Shown here: piece after piece, positions 1 to 13,056 of the stretch
Position numbering within the stretch: position 1 is the stretch's first letter
How the letters are laid out: each line of letters starts with the position of its first letter
Assembly: GCA_958298945.1 (NCBI GenBank)
Contig: OY282610.1
Location: forward strand, 30,020,167 to 30,084,166
Direction of reading: 5' to 3'
Length of the DNA stretch: 64,000 bases
Origin: Atherix ibis
Lineage: Eukaryota; Arthropoda; Insecta; Diptera; Athericidae
Program-made: the position numbers and the translations under genes
Notes under the pieces: generated by a model
The model's database searches: none
What the model saw: only the letters and a program-made list of their open reading frames with translations
What the model was told of the DNA's origin: nothing

Positions 1-347
1 TTGCTTGTGCGCGAATTTTTGGACAAAAATAACACATTAATAATGCCGCAGCTACCGTATTCCCCAGATCTGGCCCCTTGTAACTTTTTCTTGTTCACTC
101 TTTGATACATTTTTTGAATGAACTGATAATTCAAAATGGCCGAACTTGTCGGCATAAATGAGAGACATGAGTACCAATATAACGGCACAAAAAAATCGAA
201 CACCAAACCTCAATCATTCCAATGGAAGCTGACACAACAGCCAAGACCGAAAAAAGCCCGCCAACATAACGCCACAAAAAAATCGATAATCGAATGTACG
301 TAACCCGCGGAAATTCAAAATCCTCGATACTTTTTGAACAGACCTCG
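1..347 (+). mobile_element. Mariner copy A (long-TIR family), scrambled 3' part, cut by window edge
   Basis: The first ~105 bases translate to a mariner transposase C-terminus with the YSPDLAPC motif followed by NFFLF and then a stop. The third catalytic Asp is therefore Asn here. Next come TIR-proximal sequence shared with the copies at 24.4, 34.3 and 50.1 kb, then a displaced piece of mid-transposase coding sequence (QWKLTQQPRPKKA, about 220-265), then TIR-proximal sequence again. The element ends at the terminal repeat (reverse complement of CGAGGTCTGTTCAAAAAGTA) followed by a TA at 348-349. The order of parts is not that of a normal copy. The left part lies outside the window. Confidence 0.8.
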
Positions 348-349
348 TA

Positions 350-2555
350 TTTCTAAAAAGTTGGTGGTTCCAATTAGTTGCCGGGCAGTGAATTTCTCTT
401 ATTTATTTTCTAGTTATTAAATATTTTTAAAAAAATATTATTTTAACTATATATTTATTTAATAAAAGCACTTTTTTTTTAAAAACTTACTTACTTAAGT
501 AAATTTAGTCAATTTATATTTTTTTTTTGAATAAGCAAAATTATAAAGTTAAAGTTAATTTTAGACAATATTTTATAACAATTCCAAAAGTCTAAATTAT
601 TTTCAAATCATAAAATTATCATAAAGAAATTAAAACGTTCTAAATATTATAGTTGTGGCACTAATAAATTTTTTTTAATATCTTTATTTGATGGGTAGTT
701 TTAGTAAGACTTGCTAAACAAATATGATTTGCTAAAGATGTACGGTTTAAATTAATAGTTATTTAAATTTATCTTTTTTTATAGAATACGTGTATACATG
801 ATAGTTTCTGACCAAAGCTATCCCATTCTATTCTAACTCATATTAGAAAGTATTTTCTAGAAAATTTAGATAAATTTTTTATCTGCAAGGATGAGTCATA
901 TTTTGATTTTAAATTATGGAAAATACAGTTTATATATTATGTACTAAATGCTACATTAAAACATAGTTATAGTCTTAAAAAAATTTTACCTACAAAACGA
1001 TAAATTTTCTTTAAAAAAAATAAAAAGAAAGGACGAAAAATATTGTATGAATAAATTTTTTTTACCAAGACAGAACAAAAACTTTTAAAAATACAAATTA
1101 GAAAACATTACAATTTATATAAAAATTGGCAAAAATTTGTTTATATAAATTTTATTCTTAAGGACTCTTATCAACCTTCTAATAGATATACAATACTCTC
1201 ACTTGTGTAGATTAGAAAAGGTGCTTAGCCAAACTGAAAAAGAACTTGTATAAAAATCCAATGGGTTGAAAAAGGAAAATTGCTAAAAGATATTATATTT
1301 ATAGAGAATATCAGAAAAATCGATCAAGTCCTTCTTCACTACATTATCTCGTTTTTATGATTGCATTAATGGCTACCGTTCTCCAAATAAATCGAAATTT
1401 TATCAACTGTTCAATATTTATTCGAGCTAATGGCATTGAATGCGAACAAAATAAAATCTTCAAAAGATATTATCCCGAAATGAAGTTGGCTTATCTGTTA
1501 ACACTGTTTTAATAAAGTACAATATTTTAGTTACTATAAGAGATGATAGACTATTTAAAAGCCACTATTCTTGTCAATTAAGATATTCAGTTACCATTCA
1601 TTTATTTCTTATCACATATATTTGTTTAAATTAAAATACTTTATTTGATGAGTTTGATTGTTTTTTATATTTTTGTTTGTTTGTTTATATTTTCATTTAT
1701 TAAATTTTTTTTAAACTAAAAAATAATTAACATAATAAAAAGTTTAATGAAAAACTAGATTAAGTTTTCATTAAGTTCTTTTAAGTTCTATAACTGAAAC
1801 GATATCATAGAAGGGAGTTAGAGAACATTTTTTCTTCAAAGGATATCTTTTTATACTAAACGAAAGAGAGGTAAAAATGAATAGAAAATAAACGAAAGTG
1901 ACAAATAAAGTCTTAGGATAATAATCAAGACAGTATTTTACAGGACAAGAGCCAGTAAAATAAATTCTCGTCCGTGCAAACATTTAATCCTTTTAAGTGT
2001 TGAAAGCTCTAAAAGCACCATCAGTTAATGATCTTAATTAAGCGCCGCTCTTATTGTGAGCTTCTACAAGATTTTTATATTTTAAGGTAAAAAGAAAAAG
2101 CGGACCTATTATATATGAGCAAGCATAATTCGTACCTTAACTAAATAGTCGAATCAACTACAAAAAAAAAAAAAACTAAAAGGTATAATATATTTTTGCT
2201 GTTTAGTGAAATAAAACTAATTACACTACAGAATAATGAATTCTTATCAATGTAAATTTTATCAGGGGTTTAATACACACTTAATTAGAAACTATGAAAA
2301 TTTATTGAATATATTTAAATTATTGTCAAAATAAAATTTCTTAATATTTTTTGTTACATAGAATATTGTTAAACAAGAGTTATTTTGTTTTTAAAATGGG
2401 ATACTAAATTCTATATTTTCTTATGTATGTATATTGTAATAATCAAATAGTTAATTTAGTGAATAAGGAAATTCTATTCAAAATATAATAAAAAAACATA
2501 TAATACTCGTATCTAATAAGAACATCTATTAAATGAGATTTTTCAATATTTACTA
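350..2555. other. AT-rich sequence without recognisable gene
   Basis: Homopolymer A/T runs and short ORFs only. I see no transposase, reverse transcriptase or RNA gene motif. Confidence 0.5.
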
Positions 2556-2559
2556 ATAA

Positions 2560-2900
2560 AATTATGGGAAAAGAACTATAGGATAGCTCTCTAACAAGGG
2601 TATAAGTTTTATTAAAAAGATAAATTCTAGTCCGTAAGTCCATATGGGTTTCGGTATGTCATTTTTGAAAAGCAGTTTTATATGTGCAATTAGCTTAGAA
2701 TGTCTGTTTAAAAGTTTAAATACTCGTATTAATTTATTTAGTTTTGTAAATGGATTCAACATCAAGTATTTGTCGGAATCCATTGCCATTAATATGTAAG
2801 TGCAAAATATGGTTTACGGTAGAGAGTAAAAGTTAGCCGGACACATTCTCGTTTATTCAAATTCATTGTCCATTTGCTTAACTAGTTTTGGAGTATTTTG
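2560..2900 (-). mobile_element. Jockey-like LINE remnant (end of RT domain)
   Basis: On the minus strand a 75-codon frame (2562-2789) ends with RHSKL, KLLF and PIWTYGLEF. This is the connection segment that follows the RT active site in jockey-clade elements, and the same segment reads PIWTYGIELWGF in the copy at 61.8 kb and IWTYGIELWDS at 15.5 kb. Upstream (2790-2900) a frameshifted stretch reads roughly LTFTLYRKPYF, as expected just before the xKYLGLxLD region. The YADD box and both element ends are missing. It is an old fragment identified by shared motifs. Confidence 0.65.
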
Positions 2901-3633
2901 ATTTAGATTTTGGATGTTGTAACTCCAGCAAATATCCGATGGAAGCTCGAAAATTTGTAGTTTTATTTTTTCGAAAATACCGTCTTCTTAGTAATGATAA
3001 AATAATTTTCGAATTTAAAGCTCCCACCACCTCTACTTGATGTACAAATTTTTGTCTTATAGAAATTAAGTTTTTTCTTATTTTTTTTAGTAATATTTAT
3101 ACTAAAAATACAAACATAATAATTAACAACTCATTTGGTAATAATTAAATTAATTAATTATATGCCGCGTAGTTTCTGACAGATCCAGAAAATTATGGCA
3201 AATAGAAAATGGCAGTTTAGTAAAAACTGTCATAAAACAGAAATAAAGGAAAGTTCTTTTAAAAACAATATCAAATGAAAATTATGGCAAAAAGAAAAAT
3301 TGCAAAAAAGTTGGTATATTTAAGTGACCGGAAATGTCTAGTTCTCCAGAATTCCAAAGGCTTCTCAATATTTGAGACGGCAGCGTTTTTAAAAAAAAAA
3401 AAAATTTTTAATATAAGAATAAACTATACTTTGTATATTTTCTATATCTTTTTTTAACTAAAGGTTATATTATTTTTTTTACAAAATTTCCAATTAATAT
3501 TAATTTTTTTGGTGAGTTGTTGTATTGCAACTTAAAAACGATTTAGAAAATATATAAAGTATAGTCAAAAAGCTTAAGGACTATAGTTGTATACTGTGAT
3601 ATATATGAGAGTGTTATTCTTGTATGTGGAGTC
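2901..3633. other. AT-rich sequence without recognisable gene
   Basis: Nothing supported. A 60-codon ORF at 3275-3457 is low-complexity (Lys/Ile/Phe) and is read as chance. Confidence 0.45.
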
Positions 3634-3724
3634 AAGGATCACTGCTGATAACAACATGGCCTTCTTTAGTAATTGCAAACAAGGAACACTGCTGATAACA
3701 ATATGGTCTTCTTTAGTAATTTTT
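3634..3724 (+). repeat. 47-bp tandem duplication
   Basis: Two adjacent copies starting at 3634 and 3681 share AAGGA-CACTGCTGATAACA-ATGG-CTTCTTTAGTAATT with a few mismatches. They directly precede the RTE remnant. Confidence 0.75.
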
Positions 3725-4055
3725 CATGTATGCTTTAGAAGCTTGGGTCCTTAGAAAAAAAGCGTTGCAAACTCCTAATCGTGTTCAAAATGAGGACCCA
3801 CCGAAGAATTTTTGGGCCCCTACGTGAGGAAAGACAAGTCTACAGCCTTTTTAATGATGAGATCTTAAACCTCTACAGCGATTATCCGATTATAACAAAC
3901 ATCAAGCTTATTAGCTGAGGTAGGTTTGACACTTGATACACGTGGATGACAACAGCGGTCTTATTTATAATCCCAGAAAACGAGTAAGACCATGTCTTCG
4001 ATGAAGCGATGGCTTTAGTTAGGACTCTAAAAATATGGCATTGTATAACTGAAAG
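3725..4055 (+). mobile_element. RTE-like LINE remnant, C-terminal region
   Basis: Plus-strand frames, with shifts, read YALEAWVLRKKALQTPNRVQ, then RIFGPLREERQVYSLFNDEI, LNLYSDYPIIT, and MDDNSGLIYNPRKRVRPCLR. This follows the order of the C-terminal part of RTE-type reverse transcriptases (Y-EAW-L-KKD, R-FGP, E-Y-LY, MDDD, GRPR). Stops and frameshifts are frequent. Related pieces lie at 27.7, 50.5 and 57.7 kb. Confidence 0.65.
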
Positions 4056-7000
4056 AACGTACCGTGAATTTATGATTTATAACGTTCTTTAAATAATCTA
4101 GAGTTACAACATCCAAAATTTTTGTCGTAGTTACCCACTTTAATGGCATTTTACATTTTTTTATGACGAAGAAATAAAAATTGTGGATTTTTTTTATCCT
4201 ATCCTCAAAAGAGACGCATTTAAGGCTGTTGATAATTCGGAAATCTAAGCTACAATTACAACATTCGAGATATACTCAAACTTTAGGCAAAATCGGCAAT
4301 TTTTTCGGATTGATGCCGGTAGAACACCTTCCGCTTGATCGAGCATGATCGAGACGAACAATCGAGCATGTTCGAGACGTACAAATAATCGATATTTGGT
4401 GTATTTGCCTTAAATTGTAGATGCTCGATAATTTTAGGCAACCAGCTCAAATATGTTTTTTTTGCAGTGCGAATATTATTGAAATTTTGACATTTCGTAG
4501 TGTGATTTGTGTAAATAACGTTTCTATATAGAAAATTGTTTGTTTTCAGTTTTGTTTAGTCGGTTGTTTATATAAGAAAAGGTTATAAGCTATATTGTTC
4601 AACGATGGTAGTAACCTTGAAAAAAATGAGTCTAGACATTGGCGTATCTTATTTGTCAATGCTGCACTTCATTTTTGTTGCTGCATTCTATTGAATTTTC
4701 CATTTTCTAATATATTTATTATTATATTCTTTGTTGTTTAAATATTTTTTTTACTTGTTCTTTGATTGTCAAATGTATTGGAGCGCAAAATAATAAAAAC
4801 ACAATCGAAAATCGTTCATGAAAATGAAACATCTGTCAAATGGACAAAGAAAAAATGTCGGAGCTCGAAAAAACTCTAATTGGACGAACTTCATCGAACT
4901 CACGTTATTTCCGCTCCGAGGACTATGTTAAAATGGTGTAATCGGTCCAATTGAAGATAAACATTTGGTTCAAAAATTTATTTTAAGAAATTTTTTTAAA
5001 AATATTTTCCAACATCTCCAAAAATTTCTATTGAAAAGACACATTCCGTTCAAAGTAGTTTTTGATTTCTAAACAAAATTTTTTGTGACAAGATCTTTTT
5101 TTTTTAATTTTAAAATAAAGAAATAATTTGCAAATAATTTATTTAAAAAAAATTTATATTATAAAAATGAAATTGTTTCATCTTAAAATTTTTTTAAGGC
5201 TAATACGATCAATTATTTTTTTAATAGAAAAAAGTGCTTAAGTTGGGTTCAGTTACGTTTTGCTTTGAATACCAAACTAAGTTTGTAACTTTTTTTGAGC
5301 AAAGTTCGTGTGAAAATCTTTTATTTATATTACATACATATACACTAAAGTACTTATATCCTATAAGATACTTATGTGGTTATGATATAATAATAAGAAA
5401 ATTATTTTCACATTTAAGTTTATACACGTACCTAATTTTAATTAAAAGTTCTTTTAAAAGCATATTAGAATTTCTTAAGTTAGTATATTAGAAATTATGT
5501 TTTTCATTAAAAAAAAACACACACAAAGAAAAAACGAAAAGAAAAACAAAAAACAAATACGAAGAGAAGGGAGGAAAAACTAACACAGCCCTGTACAATT
5601 ATATTGCGAAATGTGTACAAATAGAGTGCGTATATATGTACTTTTATATTTTTATAATATCATTATTTGAGATTAAAATAAATAAGTTTGCAAAGGATAA
5701 TGATATGATATATAAAACTGTAAACAAGTGTTTAACATGCCTAAGTACAACTTTAAAATAAGTAAAAACACTTGTGATAATAAACGTATGTACGTGTTTT
5801 ACCCAAGCATAAGCCTTAACATGGCATAAAAATATTTTCTTAGGTACTGATGAGAGCCACAAAACCTACAAGAAACTTTTTTACCAACAAACTTCTTACA
5901 TATATTTTGAAAAAGAAAACTTTTTTTTTAAGGGGATATTAATACATTCCCTTTCATTTGTACAAGCAAACATTATATAATAGCATAAGGACTCTATACG
6001 AAAATTGGATAAAATTCCTTCAAAAAAGCCTCCCACCACGGTATATTATTCTATTAGGTGTCCGTTAGTACTCGTACTTCAAATTTACTTAATTTTAGTA
6101 CTTTTATAATAATTTTCCTTACTTGATTTTACATACTTGTAAAGGCCAATGAAAATAAGGACACGTATGTATTTCTAAGTATTGACATTAATATAATCCT
6201 GCTAATGTGTATCACGTTAATTTTCCTGTCTGTGAATTTTTTTTTTTTACACGCTGAAAGCAACAACAATTATAACTTCTTATAAGAAAAAAAAAGAATA
6301 AATTAATTGATTTTAAAGTTCGATTAGATGCAGAAATACAGGCACAAGAGGTATGAGTGTTTATGTTGAAAAATATTTTCGATGAAAACTTTCACTTTTT
6401 AAGATAAGTTAATTCATCTACCTACATAGTTTAGTTGTTCTATTTAGTAGTGAAAGATATCCATCTTAAAGATATCGTATAATAGGTGGTGGTGTTCGCC
6501 TTTTATTGTAAATGTTAACAGTCTCAACTGTCTTGGCATCTTTCAGCTTATATATATATTCTATTCGTAAACAAATATTTGGAATAAACATTTCTTATCC
6601 AATCTAAGGTGCTGGCTGCTATCTTTCCGGATATTCCTCTAGGCATAAACGATATTATACATTAGCACATCCGACCTATCTATAATATCTAAATCTATAT
6701 AAATATATATACGAGTTTATATACTTTCAAGATATTCGTATTCATAGAAATTATGCCTACTACCTGATAATAAATGTACACAAGTAAATATTATAGATAA
6801 AAGTAAATTTTCATACGCAGCTGTTGCAAATTACAAAATTTTTGTATTTTATACGAATATTTTATAACTATTGTGTATATAGTCGTAAATATATAGACAA
6901 TTGTTAATTTAAGACTAATTATAAATTTCTAGCTTTTATATATATTGTATGTTAAAATCTATGTACATACAATATATTAAGGACACGCTTATTTAAATGT

Positions 7001-8229
7001 TCTATTCATTATTTTTACATACACATGTGTATAGATGGGTGTGTGCATTCAAATATTTTAGGAAAATATCCTTAATAGACAGAATATTAACTATACATAC
7101 TCGTATATACTGGTAAAATTTAAATTATTATATTAACTCGAATATAAATATATATATTTAAGCGTGCATTAATTATATTGTAGAAGAAGAAAGAAAAAAA
7201 AAACACAACAACATATGTTTGTGTGTGTATGTGTGTGTATATATTTAGTGAAGAATTATTTCATATTCATTCGAAAAAACCTAACATAAAAACATAAAAA
7301 GATATTGTATAAGCAACCACCTGAACAATAGCATAACAGGCCCCATAAATAAAGTAAATTAAAGGTTCTGCTAAAATAAAGTACTTTGCATAATCTACGA
7401 CTTTTCTTTTTCTTTTTACACTTATTTAACTATAATTACCTTTTATGTATACAATTCATAATGAGTGGGCAATGTTAAAAATGTTAAAAATTTCAACCAT
7501 AATTTATATTAAAAAAAAAAAATGTTTTTATTGTAATCTCAAATTGTAAAACTTAACCAAAATATATATAAAATATCATAAATAATTGCTATTTAAACAA
7601 AGTTTTCATTCTGTTTATCGTATCAGCATTTATAAAGGTGTTATTGTTTACCTGTTTACATTATTGTTACCTGTTTTATATTGTATTATGATTATTTGAT
7701 ACTTTCGTTTTCTTTAATTTTTTCTTCTTATCTATTCAAATGATATAATATATCCTTCAACTGTTAAATATATTATCATATATATTTTGTTTCTAATTTC
7801 CTTTGTTTTTTCATCTATAAAATTTTTCAAATGTTTTATTTTTTCAAAAAAAAATTCTTTAAAATTATCATCCGTTAAAAAATTTACTTTAAAAAAAATA
7901 CTGCTAAAGTTTAGGGTAATTATACAAAAATAATATGACATGTTTTCAATTTCGTCTTTGATTCAAAATGCTTTTTTTTTAGTCAATTTTTTTTTGTACG
8001 CATATATAAATTTTTAGTGCTCTGGCAACTCAGGCCATTATGGCATAATAAAAGGATATCCTGACTACACATATGTGACTAGCTGGTTTTTGGACTGGAA
8101 CTCAAGACTACTGTGTTCTATTAGGCTTAAAATTGTTTGTTCGAAGTCCTATCTAAGATAATATATAATACAGGATTATCTTTTTTAATATTTTTTTAAA
8201 TTTTATTTAAGGTTTAATTTGTCATTTTA
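4056..8229. other. Long AT-rich stretch without recognisable gene
   Basis: Only minor structures are visible: a 23-bp tandem dimer at 4338-4383 (ATCGAGCATG-TCGAGACG) and a short GT-rich patch at 7213-7240. ORFs here are 60-85 codons and compositionally random. I see no coding or RNA gene. Confidence 0.5.
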
Positions 8230-9409
8230 TTCGGTTGTCAAGAAAGTAGTTTCGTTTTTTTTTTTATAAAAATGTAAGACGATTTTCTTATAGTGAATTA
8301 ATATTTTATTCAATTAATTATTATCCAGTCTGATCCAATACCCTTTGACGTAAGTGATTTTTGACCTTCTCATTTGAATTAAACATTTTGACAGTGTAAA
8401 ATTTTTTGTAGAGATTATACCAAATGATAATCGGAAGGTGCTAGGTCCTGAGAATATAGTGGGTATGGTAGTATATCCCATTCAAGCTCTAAAAGCTTTT
8501 GCCGAGTGATCAAACTTGTATGTGGTTTCGCATTATCGATTGACCAATTCTGGCCTTTCCTATTGACCAATTCTGGCCTTTTTTCTTTAAGTAAATCATT
8601 CAATTTGTCCAACTAATGACAGTACACTTCAGAATTGATCGGTAAAAGCTCCAAATAAACGATTCCCTTAAAAATTCCACCAAACAGATAGCATAAGCTT
8701 TTTTGATGAATATTGGCTTTCGAAGTGCTTTGAGCCAGTTCATCTTTTCTACTCCAGGATCTTTTGCGCTTAACACTGTAGACAACCTATTTCTCGTCCC
8801 CAGTGATGATATGCTTAAAAAATGGATCATTTTCTTGGCGTTTGAGAAGTAAATCACAAACGTCAATGCGACAGCACAAGTTTTTTCCCCAAAGAAGATG
8901 AGGAACACATCGTTTCAAATGACAATTCAACAAATTCAATCTCTTAGCGATCTCACGAGTTGTTATTTGCCGGTTTGCATCAATTAATGCCTTTATTGTG
9001 TCTTCATCAGCTTCAACTAACCTTCCAGAACGTAGTGCATCTTCGAGATCAAAATTGCCGGATCAAAATTTTGCAAACCAGTGTTGATACTGAGGCTCAC
9101 TTAACACATCTTCTCCAAACACATCGGATAATTTTTTTCTGCCTTCAACAGCATTTTTATCTTTTCTATAGTAAAAAAGTAAAATATACAATACCAAAAA
9201 TGCTGTTTTTCACTTTCGATATTTAAAAGGGTATCAACCAAAAACTACTTTGCAGAATTAATCGAATTTTTTCATAAGCAAGTCTTGCTATGTCAGCTGT
9301 CAAAATACGAGTACATATGATTATGCAGCTTAAGTGTGAAGTTGGTTGTAAAAAAATTCAATTAAGTCCTCTGTTGGGAAACAACGAAATTACTTTCTTG
9401 ACAACCCAA
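8230..9409 (-). mobile_element. Mellifera-type mariner, complete with both TIRs, inactive
   Basis: The ends are inverted repeats of about 25 bp. The left reads TTCGGTTGTCAAGAAAGTAG and the right, in reverse complement, TTGGGTTGTCAAGAAAGTAA. TA dinucleotides at 8228-8229 and 9410-9411 fit the mariner target-site duplication. The transposase pseudogene lies on the minus strand inside. At 1180 bp the element is slightly short of the usual ~1.3 kb. Confidence 0.85.
8413..9215 (-). pseudogene. Mariner transposase pseudogene (mellifera type)
   Basis: Read from high to low coordinates, the broken frames give an N-terminal helix-turn-helix region (SGNFDLEDALRSGRLVEAD, TTREIAKRLN), the first catalytic Asp in HIITGDEK followed by a stop where Trp is expected, then LDKLNDLLKEKRPELVNRKG, the second Asp in SIDNAKPHTS, and the third in DLAPSDYHLV. 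Just before the second Asp a ~20-bp sequence is repeated at an offset of 23 bp (8539 and 8562), replacing the usual (V/I)(I/F)FH-D context. Several stops and indels make the gene dead. The subfamily assignment comes from remembered family motifs. Confidence 0.8.
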
Positions 9410-11788
9410 TACATTAAAGATCGATTAAATACTTTACAATGCGTTAAACTTGTCAAAGACTTTCTAGAAAGGTAGTAATTCTGCTGTTTTCAGATATCAC
9501 CACAAACGACACAACATGACATATTTTGGCTTTATTTCACGAAAAGTATCCTGAACTTGTAATTTCGAGATTTTGTGATAAAAATTGCCCTCTAGGATCG
9601 TACAACTGATAGTATCAGTTATCTCAAAAGGTTTGAGTCCTGCCAAAAGGATAACAAAAGTAATAAAATCTGAATTTTAAATATATTTTATTTAATTTTT
9701 TTTTTATATAACATAAAACTCAAACTATTTAACGTTTCTGTCTGAAGTTATCTATGATGAGTAGTCTTAAAAAAATTCAGCTATAAATAAGATTAAGTCT
9801 ACGTGTATGTAGGCTATTTAGTCAGAAACTATTTTTTTTCATAATTAAAACTTTCAGTGAATAAGACTTTGATACTTTTTCAAATCTATAACTCTATAAG
9901 ACGTTATATATTGTATTATTAAGAAATTTTTATTTAAATCGACTTCAATATTTTTTGCACAATTTCATAAATCTTGACTTAAACTAACTTCTGCTTATTA
10001 TTTAGCCAGAATCCCTGTTGAAATTAGCAAAAACTTTCCTAAATTATCCTGGCAATATACCAGAATATCTAAAAGAAAATTTTAATTCAATTGCCCTAAA
10101 TTAGAACTAAGCTAAAAATGTAAAGATTTTTTTGGCAAAAGTAAAAAAAATCAAATAATTTTAAAAAAAAACTATATAATTAATAAAAAATTATATATTC
10201 TCTTTAATTGATAAAATAAATAATATTATTTATCTATGTTTATTCAGCTCTTAGAATATCTAAAAAATTACAATATTCAAAATTTAAATGAATCCTCATT
10301 TGTATGATAAATGAAATTTTGTATTTTTGATGCTCGTTGTAAGGGCAAATGTGCCAGGTGAATAAATGCCAGTTTGTTAAGAGAAGATTTAAGATTCTTC
10401 AATTTCAATTCTAAGATGGAATTGGTAGTTTTTCAGTGATCTAAGGAGGAAAATGTGGCTAAATTTCATAACGTAATGTAACTAGAGAATGATTAAAATC
10501 ATTTCGCAAAAGCAATTAGATGTTATTATCTTGTGAAAGATTCGAATGCCACCGCCGCCCCCATAAAGTGATAAGGGTCTCAAAAAGTAAATGAACCTAA
10601 TCCATCCTTTTTCCTTTTCAGCTGCTTCTTATCCATCATGATCTATATACTTTTGAAACATATTTTCTACCATTCAAAAATATATATTTTCATCGTGCAT
10701 AACTTAATAAATCTTCTATGTTCGTAGCGATGTGTATGTATGTATATCTATCTATAAATGCACTGGTATTCTTCCATTTTGGATACACAAGTTTCTATAA
10801 AAAATATACATAACCGTTTTTTTGAATCGATTAGTTTATATTTTTAAATATGATAATTTTCTTTATGCCATTTTCATTAAGTTTGGTTTAGTCTTTTCAT
10901 TAGATTGTTTTATTTTTAATATAATATATTTCTACCTACTTTTAAGAAAGATCTGACATAGTTCAATGAGTACAAACTGTCAACTGTCATAGAATAGAAT
11001 ATGCGAAATGAAATTTTAAGATACTCTAATAAATATCCTTAAGGCATTTTAATATTGTTTTTTCGTTTTTTTTTTTTTTTGGTATGTTGATCTGGACTGA
11101 ATTTCTTTATTATTATTATTGTTAGTCATACGATTTTATTTAAATCAGTTCTCAATTAAAAACATTTTGTTTGTTGACTCGTTTTTTAAAATTCTTCTGA
11201 GATAAAAACAAAAACACAACATTCTTATTTCATTTGTAAAGTTATATATAATTATCGTTTATATCTTCATTTATTTGGAAAGCATTTTATTTATCTTAGA
11301 AATGTTCAATTCTTATGATTTCTATTAAAAACAGAGAAAAAATTTTGTTTTTATTGTGAAAAAAATTCCAATTATCCTTTATTGATAACAAATATATCTT
11401 TTGGTTATGGTATTGTCTTTTTGCTTCTGATCCTATATTTAAGCTTGTAAATAAAGCAAAATACATTTAGTATTTTTTTTTTGTTGATTTTACTATATTA
11501 TAATATAAATTAATATTAAAAATATTTTCAATATTTTTTCAGGCAAACAAACTGGGAGAACATTTTTAAAATTAAATCTCTTCATAATATTCTGGTAAAT
11601 ATATTAAAAATTTTCTTAAAAAAAATATTATTTGTATTGATCGAAATTTATTGCAAAATTTTATTGATAGATTTTATATCAATAAATAATTTGATTATAT
11701 TTCAATTTGATTAAAGATATTTTGTTAATATATTCTGGAAATGTTCATAAAATAATTTTTTTAGAAATAAGTTTTTATCGTTCATTTT
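9410..11788. other. AT-rich stretch without recognisable gene
   Basis: I see no domain motif or repeat family here. A slightly less AT-rich patch at about 10,330-10,620 could not be assigned. Confidence 0.5.
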
Positions 11789-11789
11789 A

Positions 11790-13056
11790 TGGTGGGTGTA
11801 TAACTTAAAAATGCGGGATTGACAACAGATGACATAACTTTTACACATGGTTTGTGTTAATAATAACTCATTTGGCATTTTGGAGGTTAAACATCTGTCA
11901 TTCATTCTCGATTAGTTATTGAACGAAATAGTGTAAATAACAAAGTTTTTTTTTGCTTCAAAAATGTCGAATTTCGTACCAAAAGAGTCCCATTTGCGAG
12001 AAGTGTTGATTTACTTCTTCAAGTGCAGCTGAAGCACATCGATTGCTCACCAAAGCTTATCCTGAATATGTTCCATCGATTTCAATGTGCGAGAGATGGT
12101 TTGTGCGGTTCAGAAGTGGTGATTTTGATACGGAAGACAAAGAACGACCAGGTCAGCCAAAAAAATTTGAAGATGAAGATTTGGAGGCATTACTCAACGA
12201 AGACTGTTGTCGAACTCAAGAAGAAATTGCAAAATCATTGGGAATCAATCAAGCAGCCATTTCAAAACGTTTGAAAGCAGCAGGATTCATCCAAAAGCAA
12301 GGAAATTGGGTCCCATATAAATTGAAGCCGAGAGACGTTGAAAGGCGATTTTGCATGTCCGAAATGCTGCTTGAACGGCAGAAAAAGAAGTCATTTTTGA
12401 ATCAAATCATTACTGGCGACAAAAAATGGATTCATCACGACAACCCAAAGCGCAAAAAATCGTATGTGAAGCCCGGACAACCAGCCAAATCAACGCCAAA
12501 GCCAAATATCAATGGCGCCAAGTAATGCTCTGTATTTGGTAGGATCAGAAGAGTGTGATCTATTATGAGCTATTGAAATCGGGCCAGACGATCACAGGCG
12601 ACCTCTACCGAACACAATTAATCCGTTTGAAGCGAGCATTGGCCGAAAAACGCTCGGAATATGCGACCAAACACGAAGCCATAATTTTCCATCATGACAA
12701 CGCTCGGCCTCATGTTGCAAGACTGGTTAAAAATTATTTAGAAAACAGTGGCTGGGAAGTTTTGCCTCACCCGCCTTATAGCCCAGACCTTGCCCCGTCC
12801 GACTACTATTTGTTTAGATCCATGCAAAACGTCCTCACCGGAATACGCTTCACTTCAGAACAGGGCATCAAAAATTGGCTCGATTCATTCTTGGCCTCAA
12901 AACCGGAGCAGTTTTTTTGGCTCGGAATCCATATGTTGCCAGAAAGATGGGAAAAAGTAGTGGCTTCCGATGGACAATACTTTGAATGAAATTTAAAAAA
13001 AAACACTCAAAGTTTGCCAAAAATCCCACATTTTTAAGTTATACGTATACACCCAA
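11790..13056 (+). mobile_element. Mos1-like (mauritiana-type) mariner, full length, inactive
   Basis: The terminal inverted repeats share GGGTGTATA and AACTTAAAAATG-GGGA (left from ~11793; right 13023-13056 in reverse complement, which carries a short CGTATA-type insertion). TA lies next to both ends (11788-11789 and 13057-13058), although the first bases of the left end are altered. Length is about 1.27 kb, as usual for mariner. It contains a transposase gene with three lesions. Confidence 0.85.
11964..12989 (+). pseudogene. Mos1-like mariner transposase, two 1-bp deletions and one nonsense codon
   Basis: The reading starts at ATG 11964 (MSNFVPKES). It shifts frame near 12022 and runs in a second frame through the HTH region (SMCERWFVRFRSGDF, AKSLGINQAAISKRL), the WVPYKL linker and the first catalytic Asp in ITGDKKW. 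It shifts back near 12518, where a TGG Trp codon has become TAG (CIW-stop-DQ), and ends at 12989. The second and third Asp are intact in FHHDNARPH and YSPDLAPSDYYLF with exactly 34 residues between them, the D,D34D mariner spacing. The lesions are few, so decay is moderate. All three catalytic residues remain. Confidence 0.88.
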
